From positions 1-42,250 of the forward strand of contig DATKMK010000071.1 in NCBI GenBank assembly GCA_035541895.1: DNA of 42,250 nt. Direction: 5' to 3'. Both the position numbers and the translations under genes were made by a program. The DNA comes from DATKMK01 sp035541895 (GTDB lineage: Bacteria > Desulfobacterota > Binatia > HRBIN30 > JACQVA1). Shown here in pieces: positions 22,507-29,301 of this stretch. Each line of letters begins with the position of its first letter. Positions within the stretch are counted from its first letter, which is position 1. Under the pieces are notes generated by a model. The model saw only the letters and a list, made by a program, of their open reading frames with translations, was not told the origin of the DNA and searched no databases.

Positions 22507-24222
22507 GTGCGCTTTCGCCAGTCGCTGATTCCCACGCTGAAAGAAAATCCCGCCGACGCCGAGGTCGTCAGTCATCAGTTGATGGTGCGCGCCGGGATGA
22601 TTCGGCAGGTCGCGCGGGGCATCTACGACTTCCTCCCGCTCGGCCTGCGGGTCGTGCGCAAGGTCGAGCAGATCGTGCGCGAAGAGATGGACCGCGCCGG
22701 GGCGCAGGAAATCCTGATGCCGGCGGTCTGCCCCGCCGAGTTGTGGCAGGAGAGCGGGCGCTGGGATCGCTACGGCAAAGAGCTGCTGCGCATGAAGGAC
22801 CGCTACGAGCGCGACTTCTGCTTCGGGCCGACGCACGAGGAATTGGTCACCGACATCGTGCGGCGCGAGGTCCGTTCGTATCGCGAGCTGCCGCTCAACC
22901 TCTATCAGATCCAAGTCAAGTTCCGCGACGAAGTCCGCCCGCGCTTCGGGCTGATGCGCGGGCGCGAGTTCATCATGAAAGATGCGTACTCGTTTCATGT
23001 CGACGCCGACGACTGCTGGCGCGAGTACGAGAACATGGCGAAAGCCTATCGACGGATCTTCGAGCGCTGCGGCCTGACGGCGCGCCAAGTCGAATCGGAC
23101 GTCGGCGCGATCGGCGGCAGCATGGCGCACGAGTTCCAAGTGCTGGCCGACTCCGGCGAGGACGCGATCGTGAGCTGCACGAAGTGCGAGTACGCCGCCA
23201 ACGTCGAACGCGCCGAAGTCGGCGATAGGGCAGCCGCCGCGGGTTCGTGCGGGCCGATTCGCAAGGTGCGCACGCCGGGCAAGGGCAAGGTCGAAGACGT
23301 CGCCGAGTTTTTGTCCGAACCCGCGGATCGCTTCATCAAGACCCTGCTCTACGTCACCAGCGCCGGGAGCACGGTGGCCGCGCTGGTGCGCGGCGATCAC
23401 GAGTCGAGCGAGACCAAATTGAAAACCGCGTTGGGCGCGGAATGGGTTGCGCTGGCGGATGAACAGACAGTGCAGCGCGTCTCGGGCGCACCGGTGGGGT
23501 TCGCCGGACCGATCGGCTTGTCGGTGCGATTGATCGCCGACAAGTCGCTGCGCGGCATCGCCGGTGCCATCGGCGGCGCGAACGAAGCCGATCACCATAT
23601 CGTCGACATCGATCTGGCCCGCGACCTTCCCGATCTGCAATTCGCCGACCTGCGCACCGCGCGCGCCGGCGATCGCTGCCCGCGCTGCGCCGATGGAACC
23701 TTCGAAGCCCATCGCGGCATCGAGGTCGGCAACATCTTCTATCTCGGCACCAAGTACAGCGTACCGATGAAGGCGACGTACCTCGATGCGGCCGGCCAGG
23801 ATCAGCCGATGGTGATGGGATGCTACGGCATCGGCATTACGCGCACGGCGGCGGCCGCGATCGAACAGCACCACGACGACCACGGCATCATCTGGCCGCT
23901 GGCGATCGCGCCCGCGCACGTGCACGTGGTGCCGGTGAACTGGAACGACGACGCGCTGCGGTCGGCAGCGGAATCACTGGCGACGCAGCTCGAAGCCGCC
24001 GGCATGGAAGTGTTGCTCGACGATCGCGACGAGCGGCCGGGCGTGAAGTTCAAGGACGCCGATCTGATCGGCGTGCCGCTGCGCGTGACGGTCGGGCTGA
24101 AGAGCCTGGCGCGCGGCTGCGTCGAGTTCAAGCACCGGCGTGACGAGAAAGCCACCGAGCTGCGCGTCGACGAGGTGGTCGAGCGCGTCACCACGCTCGT
24201 GCGCGCGGAGCTGGCGCGATGA
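22507..24222 (+). CDS. proS: Prolyl-tRNA synthetase, bacterial type
   Basis: The protein has 571 residues and the class II core: RFRQSLIPTLKENPADAEVV, motif 1 around VRKVEQIVREEMDRAGAQEI, motif 2 QVKFRDEVRPRFGLMRGREF, and motif 3 VMGCYGIGITRTAAAAIEQ near 435. Between about 225 and 385 lies the editing insertion domain typical of bacterial-type ProRS, followed by the anticodon-binding domain ending in the AREL-like tail. It charges tRNA-Pro. The GTG start at 22507 has CAGGA 6 bases upstream. Its last four bases overlap pyrF. Confidence 0.96.
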   Translation: MRFRQSLIPTLKENPADAEVVSHQLMVRAGMIRQVARGIYDFLPLGLRVVRKVEQIVREEMDRAGAQEILMPAVCPAELWQESGRWDRYGKELLRMKDRYERDFCFGPTHEELVTDIVRREVRSYRELPLNLYQIQVKFRDEVRPRFGLMRGREFIMKDAYSFHVDADDCWREYENMAKAYRRIFERCGLTARQVESDVGAIGGSMAHEFQVLADSGEDAIVSCTKCEYAANVERAEVGDRAAAAGSCGPIRKVRTPGKGKVEDVAEFLSEPADRFIKTLLYVTSAGSTVAALVRGDHESSETKLKTALGAEWVALADEQTVQRVSGAPVGFAGPIGLSVRLIADKSLRGIAGAIGGANEADHHIVDIDLARDLPDLQFADLRTARAGDRCPRCADGTFEAHRGIEVGNIFYLGTKYSVPMKATYLDAAGQDQPMVMGCYGIGITRTAAAAIEQHHDDHGIIWPLAIAPAHVHVVPVNWNDDALRSAAESLATQLEAAGMEVLLDDRDERPGVKFKDADLIGVPLRVTVGLKSLARGCVEFKHRRDEKATELRVDEVVERVTTLVRAELAR

Positions 24223-25016
24223 CGTTGCAGTGGCCGTTCGGCGGCCATCAGAGCGGGATGCGCTCGCGCCTGATCTTCGCGCTCGACGTGGGATCGGTCG
24301 CCGAGGCGATGGAGCTCGTCGGCAAGCTCGCGCAGGAAGTCGGTATGTTCAAGGTCGGCAAGCAACTCTTCCTACACGCCGGCCCGCAGATCGTCCGCGA
24401 CATTCGCGAGCGCGGCGGCGAGGTGTTCCTCGACCTCAAGTTTCACGACATCCCGCGCACCGTTGCCAAGGCCGGCGTCGAAGCGGCGCGCATGGGCGCG
24501 CGCATGTTCACCGTGCACGCCTCGGGCAGCTTGGAGATGATGCAGCGGACGGTGGCGGAGGTCGCCAAAGTCTGCCGCGGTGAAGGGTTGCGCAAGCCGA
24601 AGATTCTCGCGGTGACCGTGCTCACCAGCCTCAATCGCGACGATCTCAAACGGGTCGGCGTGATGGCCGGCGTCGAGAGTCAAGTGGTGCGGCTGGCGCG
24701 CCTCGCGAAGCTCGCGGGCATGGACGGCGTGGTCGCCTCCCCCTTGGAGATCCAGCGCATCCGCAAGGAATGTGGGCGCGGATTCATCCTCGTAACTCCC
24801 GGTGTGCGGGCCCGGGATGGCGAGGTCGACGACCAAAAGCGGGTGATGACCTCCGAGGAAGCCATCCGCGCCGGCGCCGACTACTTGGTCGTCGGTCGAC
24901 CCATCCGCGATGCGGCCGATCCGGTCGCTGCCGCGCGCGAAATCGTCGCATCGATGGAACGCGGCCTCGCCGGCGGCGATCGCCGCGTACGGCTGTTCAG
25001 CGAGCGGAGACCGTGA
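24219..25016 (+). CDS. pyrF: Orotidine-5'-phosphate decarboxylase
   Basis: The protein has 265 residues. Key motifs are LIFALDVGSVAEAMELVGKL near 18, FKVGKQLFLHAGP near 44, the catalytic EVFLDLKFHDIPRTV near 68 (Asp-x-Lys-x2-Asp), VTPGVR near 192 and YLVVGRPIRDAADP near 222. It converts OMP to UMP in pyrimidine synthesis. The ATG overlaps the proS stop by 4 bases; a start at codon 14 (MRSRLIFALD) is possible and would remove a 13-residue leader that homologues lack. It converges with arsC across an inverted repeat. Confidence 0.95.
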   Translation: MTLQWPFGGHQSGMRSRLIFALDVGSVAEAMELVGKLAQEVGMFKVGKQLFLHAGPQIVRDIRERGGEVFLDLKFHDIPRTVAKAGVEAARMGARMFTVHASGSLEMMQRTVAEVAKVCRGEGLRKPKILAVTVLTSLNRDDLKRVGVMAGVESQVVRLARLAKLAGMDGVVASPLEIQRIRKECGRGFILVTPGVRARDGEVDDQKRVMTSEEAIRAGADYLVVGRPIRDAADPVAAAREIVASMERGLAGGDRRVRLFSERRP

Positions 25017-25078
25017 GTGGGGAATGGTGAGCCGCGAGTGGTGAGCGCCGGATCAACGACTCACGGTTCACGACTCAC
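25013..25078. repeat. Heptamer-repeat hairpin at the pyrF/arsC junction
   Basis: The 22-base arm 25013-25034 and the arm 25057-25078 are inverted copies with 17 of 22 matches. Each arm is a run of 7-base units of the form GTGAGTC/GTGAATC. The left arm includes the pyrF stop, and the arsC stop lies in the right arm. It likely acts as a bidirectional terminator or dispersed repeat. Confidence 0.6.
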
Positions 25079-25458
25079 AAAATCTCTTCCACCCGCTCCG
25101 GCGGGCGCGCGATCACGGCTTTATCGCCGCGTACGACGATGGGACGTTCGATCAGCACGGGGTGCTTGACCATCGCCGCGATCAACTGCTCGCGGGGGAG
25201 CGTGGGATTGTCGAGTCTCAGCTCCTTGTATTCCTTTTCCTGCTTGCGCATCGCCGCCCGCGGCTCGACGCCGGCCAGGCGCAGCAAGCGATCGAGCGTC
25301 TTCGCGTCGGGCGGGGTCTGCAAGTATTCGATCACCGTCGGCTCGATGCCGCGATCGCGCAAGATCTGCAGCGCGCCGCGGCTCTTCGAGCAGCGCGGGT
25401 TGTGGTAGATGGTGACGGGTGCAGATGAGTCGTGAGTCGGTTCGGATCTCGCCCTCAT
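25075..25458 (-). CDS. arsC: ArsC-family arsenate reductase, glutaredoxin type
   Basis: The protein has 127 residues from ATG 25458. ArsC features are VTIYHNPRCSKSRGALQIL with the active cysteine, EYLQTPPDAKTLDRLLRLAG, ELRLDNPTLPREQLIAAM and the C-terminal HPVLIERPIVVRGDKAVIAR. Such enzymes reduce arsenate with glutathione and glutaredoxin, though some members of the family have other roles. AGGAGG lies 10 bases before the ATG. The first dozen codons, including THDSSAP, fall inside a heptamer repeat that flanks the gene, giving an N-terminal extension that family members lack. No other ars gene is near. Confidence 0.88.
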   Translation of the reverse strand: MRARSEPTHDSSAPVTIYHNPRCSKSRGALQILRDRGIEPTVIEYLQTPPDAKTLDRLLRLAGVEPRAAMRKQEKEYKELRLDNPTLPREQLIAAMVKHPVLIERPIVVRGDKAVIARPPERVEEIL

Positions 25459-25498
25459 CTCGTCGCTGCCTCCTGCCACTCACGATTCACGACTCACC
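25424..25498. repeat. Heptamer-repeat inverted pair spanning the arsC 5' end
   Basis: Left arm 25424-25439 (GATGAGTCGTGAGTCG) and right arm 25478-25498 are inverted copies of the 7-base unit family found at 25013-25078. The arsC start codon and ribosome-binding site lie between the arms, and the left arm is translated as the ArsC N-terminus. Confidence 0.55.
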
Positions 25499-25501
25499 AC
25501 C

Positions 25502-25963
25502 TCATTTCTTCGCCGACCCCTTCGGCCGCATGTCCATATCCGGCGGCGGCGCGTCGGGCAGCTTCCACACGATGTACGGCTTGTCTTTCAGCTCGTGATA
25601 GGCGTTGGCGGCATCGACGCACTTGTGGAAGGCGTCCTCGAAAGCGGCAAAGTCCTTCTTTTCGAGCGGGCCTTCGAGCGTTTTCCAGTTTTCTTCCATG
25701 TACTGATTCAGCGCATCTTCGTGCTTCGGCCGCGTGAACGCGCCGAGTTCGAACAGCCCCTTGATTTCCTTCCATTGAAACTTTGCCATCGGCCAGTTAC
25801 CGGCTTTGGCGGCGTAGAAAAGCTTCCAGGTGCGGGCGCCGATCTCCGGCATGATGCGGCCGAGGCCGGGCTGAATCGTCACGACGTCTTCGACCGACAT
25901 CGCGCGGTGACCGCCCGAGAAGGTGAGCGCCTTGATCTTCTCGGCAAGTGTTTCGTCGTCCAT
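25502..25963 (-). CDS. Conserved small helical protein, unknown function
   Basis: The protein has 153 residues from ATG 25963, which has GGAGG 8 bases upstream; the ATG at 25978 lacks a good site. It is helical, with LGRIMPEIGARTWKLFYAAK, GNWPMAKFQWKEIKGLFELG, a middle segment TRPKHEDALNQYM, and ends HELKDKPYIVWKLPDAPPPD. The pattern resembles small cytochrome c-like proteins whose heme-binding CxxCH precedes a similar tail, but here the equivalent positions read ANAYH, so no heme attachment is expected. No signal peptide. It is transcribed away from the GMC operon across a shared control region. Confidence 0.6.
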   Translation of the reverse strand: MDDETLAEKIKALTFSGGHRAMSVEDVVTIQPGLGRIMPEIGARTWKLFYAAKAGNWPMAKFQWKEIKGLFELGAFTRPKHEDALNQYMEENWKTLEGPLEKKDFAAFEDAFHKCVDAANAYHELKDKPYIVWKLPDAPPPDMDMRPKGSAKK

Positions 25964-26032
25964 GAGAGAATCCTCCATCTCTGATCGTTTCGCCGGACGG
26001 ATCCGTGCGGAATGCTGGAATCGGGATGCATG

Positions 26033-26061
26033 CTTTAGCCAAAGCCCAGCCGCGCCGTCAA
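26033..26061 (-). promoter_or_regulatory. Candidate promoter of the 25502-25963 gene
   Basis: On the minus strand TTGACG (26061-26056) and CTAAAG (26038-26033) are 17 bases apart. The -10 box is a weak match. The -35 box lies 8 bases from a palindromic operator. Confidence 0.35.
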
Positions 26062-26068
26062 CCAGTGA

Positions 26069-26084
26069 GTGAACATTTGTTCAC
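26069..26084. promoter_or_regulatory. Perfect 16-base palindromic operator
   Basis: GTGAACA (26069-26075), TT, TGTTCAC (26078-26084) is a perfect dyad of the type bound by TetR/AcrR-like repressors. It lies between the two divergent -35 boxes at 26056-26061 and 26088-26093. No regulator gene of that class is in the window. Confidence 0.6.
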
Positions 26085-26087
26085 AGT

Positions 26088-26116
26088 TTGACAATCGCGC
26101 CGGCCGCGACCTAGAA
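26088..26116 (+). promoter_or_regulatory. Promoter of the GMC dehydrogenase operon
   Basis: TTGACA (26088-26093) is a perfect -35 box. CTAGAA (26111-26116) follows after 17 bases as a modest -10. The ATG at 26125 would give a very short leader. Confidence 0.5.
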
Positions 26117-26124
26117 GCCACGGC

Positions 26125-27222
26125 ATGTTGCGCACCTCGACGGATGTCGCGTTGACTCGCCGGCAGGTGCTCCAACTGGGCGCGGCAACCGCCGTCGTGG
26201 CTGCGTGGCCGACGCGGCGCATACTCGGGCAACTCGGTCACGCTGCCGCGGGACCGCTGCAGCCGTTCTTGTCCGCCGCGGAATTGGCGATCATCGACGC
26301 GGCCAGCGCGCGAATCATCCCGACCGACACGCGGCCGGGGGCGCATGAAGCCGGAGTCGCTGACTACATCCAAGGGCTGCTGAGCAACTTGCCGGCGATC
26401 GATGCGAATTGCGATGGGCAGCACAACGCGGCGGACCTGACGGCGATCGCCGTGCGCCAAGGAACATCGGCCGACGCCGGCTGTGCCGGTGCAGATGTCA
26501 ACGGCGACGGAACCGTCGACGCCGCCGACTTGCAGAGCGCGGAGCAGGCGCTGTTCGTCGCCCGGCCGATCTTTGCAGGCGGTCCGTTCAGCGGCCGCCA
26601 ACCGTTCGGAGATTTCGCCGGCGCGCGCCCAACCGATGCGTTTCCCGCACCGAGTTTCCACAATGCGATCCCGCTCTCGCGCATCCAGCGACTGGCGTGG
26701 ACGGTTCACCTCGACGGGGCGGCGAGTGTGCCGGAAGTCGCCGACAACCCGCTGGCGACGAGTCTGCCGGATGTCAATCTCCGCCAACAGTACCGGGACG
26801 GCACCGCCAAACTCGATCAGCTCAGTCAGTCGCGCTACGGCAAGTCGTTTGTTCAACTCACCGGCGCGCAGCAAGACCAGATCATGCTGCAGGCGAGCGA
26901 CTTCACCAACTTGCTGACCGGTCACACCATCGAGGGGCTGCTGTCCGATCCGATCTACGGCGGCAATCGCGATCGTATCGGCTGGCAACTGATCGGCTTC
27001 GACGGCGACAGTCAGCCGCTCGGCTACACGCTGGGATTCGACGAGGCGACGCAGCAATACATCGAGCGCGCCGACAAGCCGAACTCCGGTCCCAACCCCG
27101 ACGAAACCTGCGGCGGATTCAGCGCGGTGATGACCGCCTTCCTGACCCAAGTGTCGTCTGCCGACACCACCAAGCCGAACAAGAAGTTCCCGAATCCCTT
27201 TTGTTTCGGCGTGACGAGCTGA
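26125..27222 (+). CDS. Gluconate 2-dehydrogenase subunit 3-like protein with inserted dockerin-type calcium loops
   Basis: The protein has 365 residues. A twin-arginine signal TRRQVLQLGAATAVVAAW opens it, so it should be exported folded. Subunit-3 features are LSAAELAIIDAASARIIPTD near 50 and the C-terminal GYTLGFDEATQQYIERA region. Inserted at about 92-143 are two calcium loops, D93-x-N95-x-D97-G...D104 and D124-x-N126-G-D128-G...D132-x2-D135, the duplicated pattern of a dockerin module. Such an insertion is not usual for this family. It ends 2 bases before the GMC gene start and probably escorts that enzyme to the periplasm. No cohesin is visible in the window. Confidence 0.8.
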   Translation: MLRTSTDVALTRRQVLQLGAATAVVAAWPTRRILGQLGHAAAGPLQPFLSAAELAIIDAASARIIPTDTRPGAHEAGVADYIQGLLSNLPAIDANCDGQHNAADLTAIAVRQGTSADAGCAGADVNGDGTVDAADLQSAEQALFVARPIFAGGPFSGRQPFGDFAGARPTDAFPAPSFHNAIPLSRIQRLAWTVHLDGAASVPEVADNPLATSLPDVNLRQQYRDGTAKLDQLSQSRYGKSFVQLTGAQQDQIMLQASDFTNLLTGHTIEGLLSDPIYGGNRDRIGWQLIGFDGDSQPLGYTLGFDEATQQYIERADKPNSGPNPDETCGGFSAVMTAFLTQVSSADTTKPNKKFPNPFCFGVTS

Positions 27223-27224
27223 TC

Positions 27225-28967
27225 GTGCCATCGTCGGTTCCCAACTTACTGGGCAACGCCTCGCTCGACGGCCCGTTCGACGTGGCGATCATCGGCAGCG
27301 GCGCGGGTGGGTCGGCCGCAGCGCATGTCCTCGCGGGTGCGGGTCTGAAGGTGGTGCTGATCGAAGCCGGCGACAACTACTTTCCCGGCCTCGACGATCC
27401 GACCGGCCTGCCGTTCCCGCGGTTCAGCAACGACGAGTTGAAGTTCGGCCTCCGCGACATGGTGATGCAGAACCCGATCGTCGAGCCGCGCACTTTCCGC
27501 CAGCAGGCTTCCGACGTGGCGCAGGCGAATCCAGACGTGAATCTGTTGGCGCGCACCGTCGGCGGCACCACCGTGCACGCCGATATGAAGTACCCGCGCT
27601 TCAACGACATCGATTTCCGGATGGCGTCGGCGCTGCAAGCGGCGGGGCGTTCCTTCACTGGGACCAGCTTTGCGGATTGGCCGCTCACCTACGATGAGCT
27701 GGAACCGTTCTACGTTCAGGCCGAACAGTTATCGGGCGTCAGCGGGATCGCCAGCGGCGACGGGGCCGATCCGTTCGCGTCGCCTCGGAGTGTGTCATAC
27801 CCGTTGCCGCCGACGCATGAAATGTACGTCGGTCGCATACTCGCCAATGGCGCACGGCTGAAGGGCTACCATCCGATCCGCTACCCCGGCGCGACCAACT
27901 CGCGCCCCTATGACGGCCGTCCGGCCTGCGTCAACTGCGGCTTTTGCAGCGGCTTCGGCTGCCCGAATAACTCGAAGGGATCGGCGGCGGTGACGACGTT
28001 GCGCAAGGCGTTGCTCACCGGGAATTGCCAGGTGCGCTTCAACTGTCACGCGCGGCGCTTGATTCGCAGCAGCGACACTCACGTCACCGCAGTCGAGTAC
28101 GTTGACCCCGACGGCGCCATTCAGTCGGTGAGCGCGGATCGCTTCATCCTCGCAGCCAGCGCGATCGAAAGCGTTCGGTTGTGCCTGCTCTCCGATCTGT
28201 CGGGCGCCGGTTTGGGGAATTCGAGCGATCAACTCGGGCGCCACATGATGTTCCACTTTCAGACCACCGCGGTGGGCATCTTCAAACAACGGCTGCACGG
28301 TGAGCGCGGCAATTCGGTCAGTAACGGCATGTCGGACTTTCGCGGCGTGACCGAAGGCGGCACCGCTCTGCGCAGCGATTTCCCCTACCTCGGCGGCATC
28401 ATCGAGTTCGGCACCTCGTCCGAACCGATGCGATCGACCAAGGCGTTTTTGCGTCCCGATGCGTTGGCCTTCGCCAAGCTGGTCGGGTTGTCGCTCAAAC
28501 AGTTGCTGATCGACGGGCCCTTCACCGCGCACATCGCCGTCATGACGATGCAAGCCGAGGACGCACCGCAGCCGACGAATCGCATCGACCTCGATCCGAC
28601 GGTGAAGGACGTGTTCGGGTTACCGGCCCCGCGTCTGACGTACAGCAATCATCGCTTCGAACTCGACGCGAAGACCTTTTATCAACCGAAGATGCTCGAC
28701 ATCTTGGAAGCGGCCGGGGCTCAGTTCGGGTTCTTCGAACCCTACGATCCGGCGACACCGCCTGAATCGCGGCACGTGATGGGCGGGCTGCGGATCGGCA
28801 ACGACCCCGCCGCCTCGGTGTGCGATCGCTTTGGGAAGTTCCACGATCTCGATAATCTCTACTGCGCCGACGGTGGTGTGTTCGTCACCAGCTCCGGGTA
28901 CAACCCCACGCTCACACTCATCGCGCTCGCGTTGCGTACCGCGCAGCACATTGTCGCCCCAGGTTAA
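27225..28967 (+). CDS. GMC oxidoreductase catalytic subunit with iron-sulfur cysteine cluster
   Basis: The protein has 580 residues from GTG 27225. The FAD-binding motif VAIIGSGAGGSAAAHVLAGA is at about 20-39, and the GMC C-terminal domain has HVMGGLRIGN and DGGVFVTSSGYNPTLTLIAL. Cys235-x2-Cys238-x2-Cys241-x4-Cys246 (CVNCGFCSGFGC) matches the cluster that holds a 3Fe-4S centre in FAD-dependent glucose and fructose dehydrogenases. It lacks its own signal and likely rides the Tat signal of the preceding subunit. The substrate is probably a sugar or alcohol. A cytochrome subunit, often the third member, is missing. It starts 2 bases after the small subunit gene. Confidence 0.85.
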   Translation: MPSSVPNLLGNASLDGPFDVAIIGSGAGGSAAAHVLAGAGLKVVLIEAGDNYFPGLDDPTGLPFPRFSNDELKFGLRDMVMQNPIVEPRTFRQQASDVAQANPDVNLLARTVGGTTVHADMKYPRFNDIDFRMASALQAAGRSFTGTSFADWPLTYDELEPFYVQAEQLSGVSGIASGDGADPFASPRSVSYPLPPTHEMYVGRILANGARLKGYHPIRYPGATNSRPYDGRPACVNCGFCSGFGCPNNSKGSAAVTTLRKALLTGNCQVRFNCHARRLIRSSDTHVTAVEYVDPDGAIQSVSADRFILAASAIESVRLCLLSDLSGAGLGNSSDQLGRHMMFHFQTTAVGIFKQRLHGERGNSVSNGMSDFRGVTEGGTALRSDFPYLGGIIEFGTSSEPMRSTKAFLRPDALAFAKLVGLSLKQLLIDGPFTAHIAVMTMQAEDAPQPTNRIDLDPTVKDVFGLPAPRLTYSNHRFELDAKTFYQPKMLDILEAAGAQFGFFEPYDPATPPESRHVMGGLRIGNDPAASVCDRFGKFHDLDNLYCADGGVFVTSSGYNPTLTLIALALRTAQHIVAPG

Positions 28968-28984
28968 CCTTGCTGTGAAAACGC

Positions 28985-29134
28985 CTCACCACAGAGACGC
29001 GGAGACACAGAGAAGACAAGGGATTTGGAAGCTGACCGATATCAAACCAAACTCAATCTCGGACGAATGTTCTCGGGACAGTTCATGAACCCTGGAGGAC
29101 CTTCTCCTCCGTGTCTCAGCGCCTCTGCGGTGAG
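28985..29134. repeat. Imperfect long inverted repeat, dispersed-element type
   Basis: The arm 28985-29017 (CTCACCACAGAGACGCGG and on) and arm 29101-29134 are inverted copies with several mismatches, separated by about 83 bases. The CACCACAGAGxCxCxGAGACACAGAGA theme occurs as an intergenic repeat in many bacterial genomes. There is no transposase. It follows the GMC gene and could fold as an RNA cruciform. Confidence 0.55.
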
Positions 29135-29164
29135 TCCTTGTCCTGTCGCATTGAGGTAAATTGA

Positions 29165-29292
29165 CCCCGAAATGTTGACTCCTCGGGGATCGCGCGGTAC
29201 GACACAAGCGGCGTGGAGGGGGGCGTCAATGAAGCCAAGCGACGGTAGCGTCGCGGGGCTTTTTTTCGGCCTGGGGGCTAACCGGCTGGTTA
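29165..29292 (+). ncRNA. Candidate structured leader RNA upstream of the glycosyltransferase gene
   Basis: CCCCGA (29165-29170) pairs with TCGGGG (29183-29188). An alternative long-range stem pairs TTGACTCCTC (29175-29184) with GGGGGG, a bulged C and GTCAA (ending 29229); the two cannot form together. A strong intrinsic terminator follows at 29233-29266, then a small hairpin TAACC/GGTTA (29279-29292) right before the ATG, which has no ribosome-binding site. Mutually exclusive stems plus a terminator suggest attenuation or a riboswitch. I could not match it to a known class. Confidence 0.4.
29233..29266 (+). terminator. Intrinsic terminator
   Basis: The outer stem AGCC (29233-29236) with GGCT (29257-29260) and the inner stem GCGACG (29239-29244) with CGTCGC (29249-29254) enclose a GTAG loop; seven Ts follow (29260-29266). 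It is the strongest canonical terminator in the window. It may end the GMC transcript or attenuate the downstream gene, which starts 36 bases later. Confidence 0.75.
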
Positions 29293-29301
29293 AACACACA
29301 C

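Noticed and set aside
25424..25498. CRISPR array near arsC
   Set aside because: The repeats are degenerate 7-base units without regular spacers, and there are no cas genes.
26409..27224. N-terminal extension of the GMC oxidoreductase frame
   Set aside because: The codons overlap the subunit-3 gene in another frame and read as Arg-rich noise; the FAD motif follows closely after the GTG at 27225.
29165..29266. c-di-GMP (GEMM) or cobalamin riboswitch upstream of the glycosyltransferase
   Set aside because: The conserved GCAAA/tetraloop-receptor bases of GEMM and the cobalamin box are absent; only a generic structured leader can be supported.
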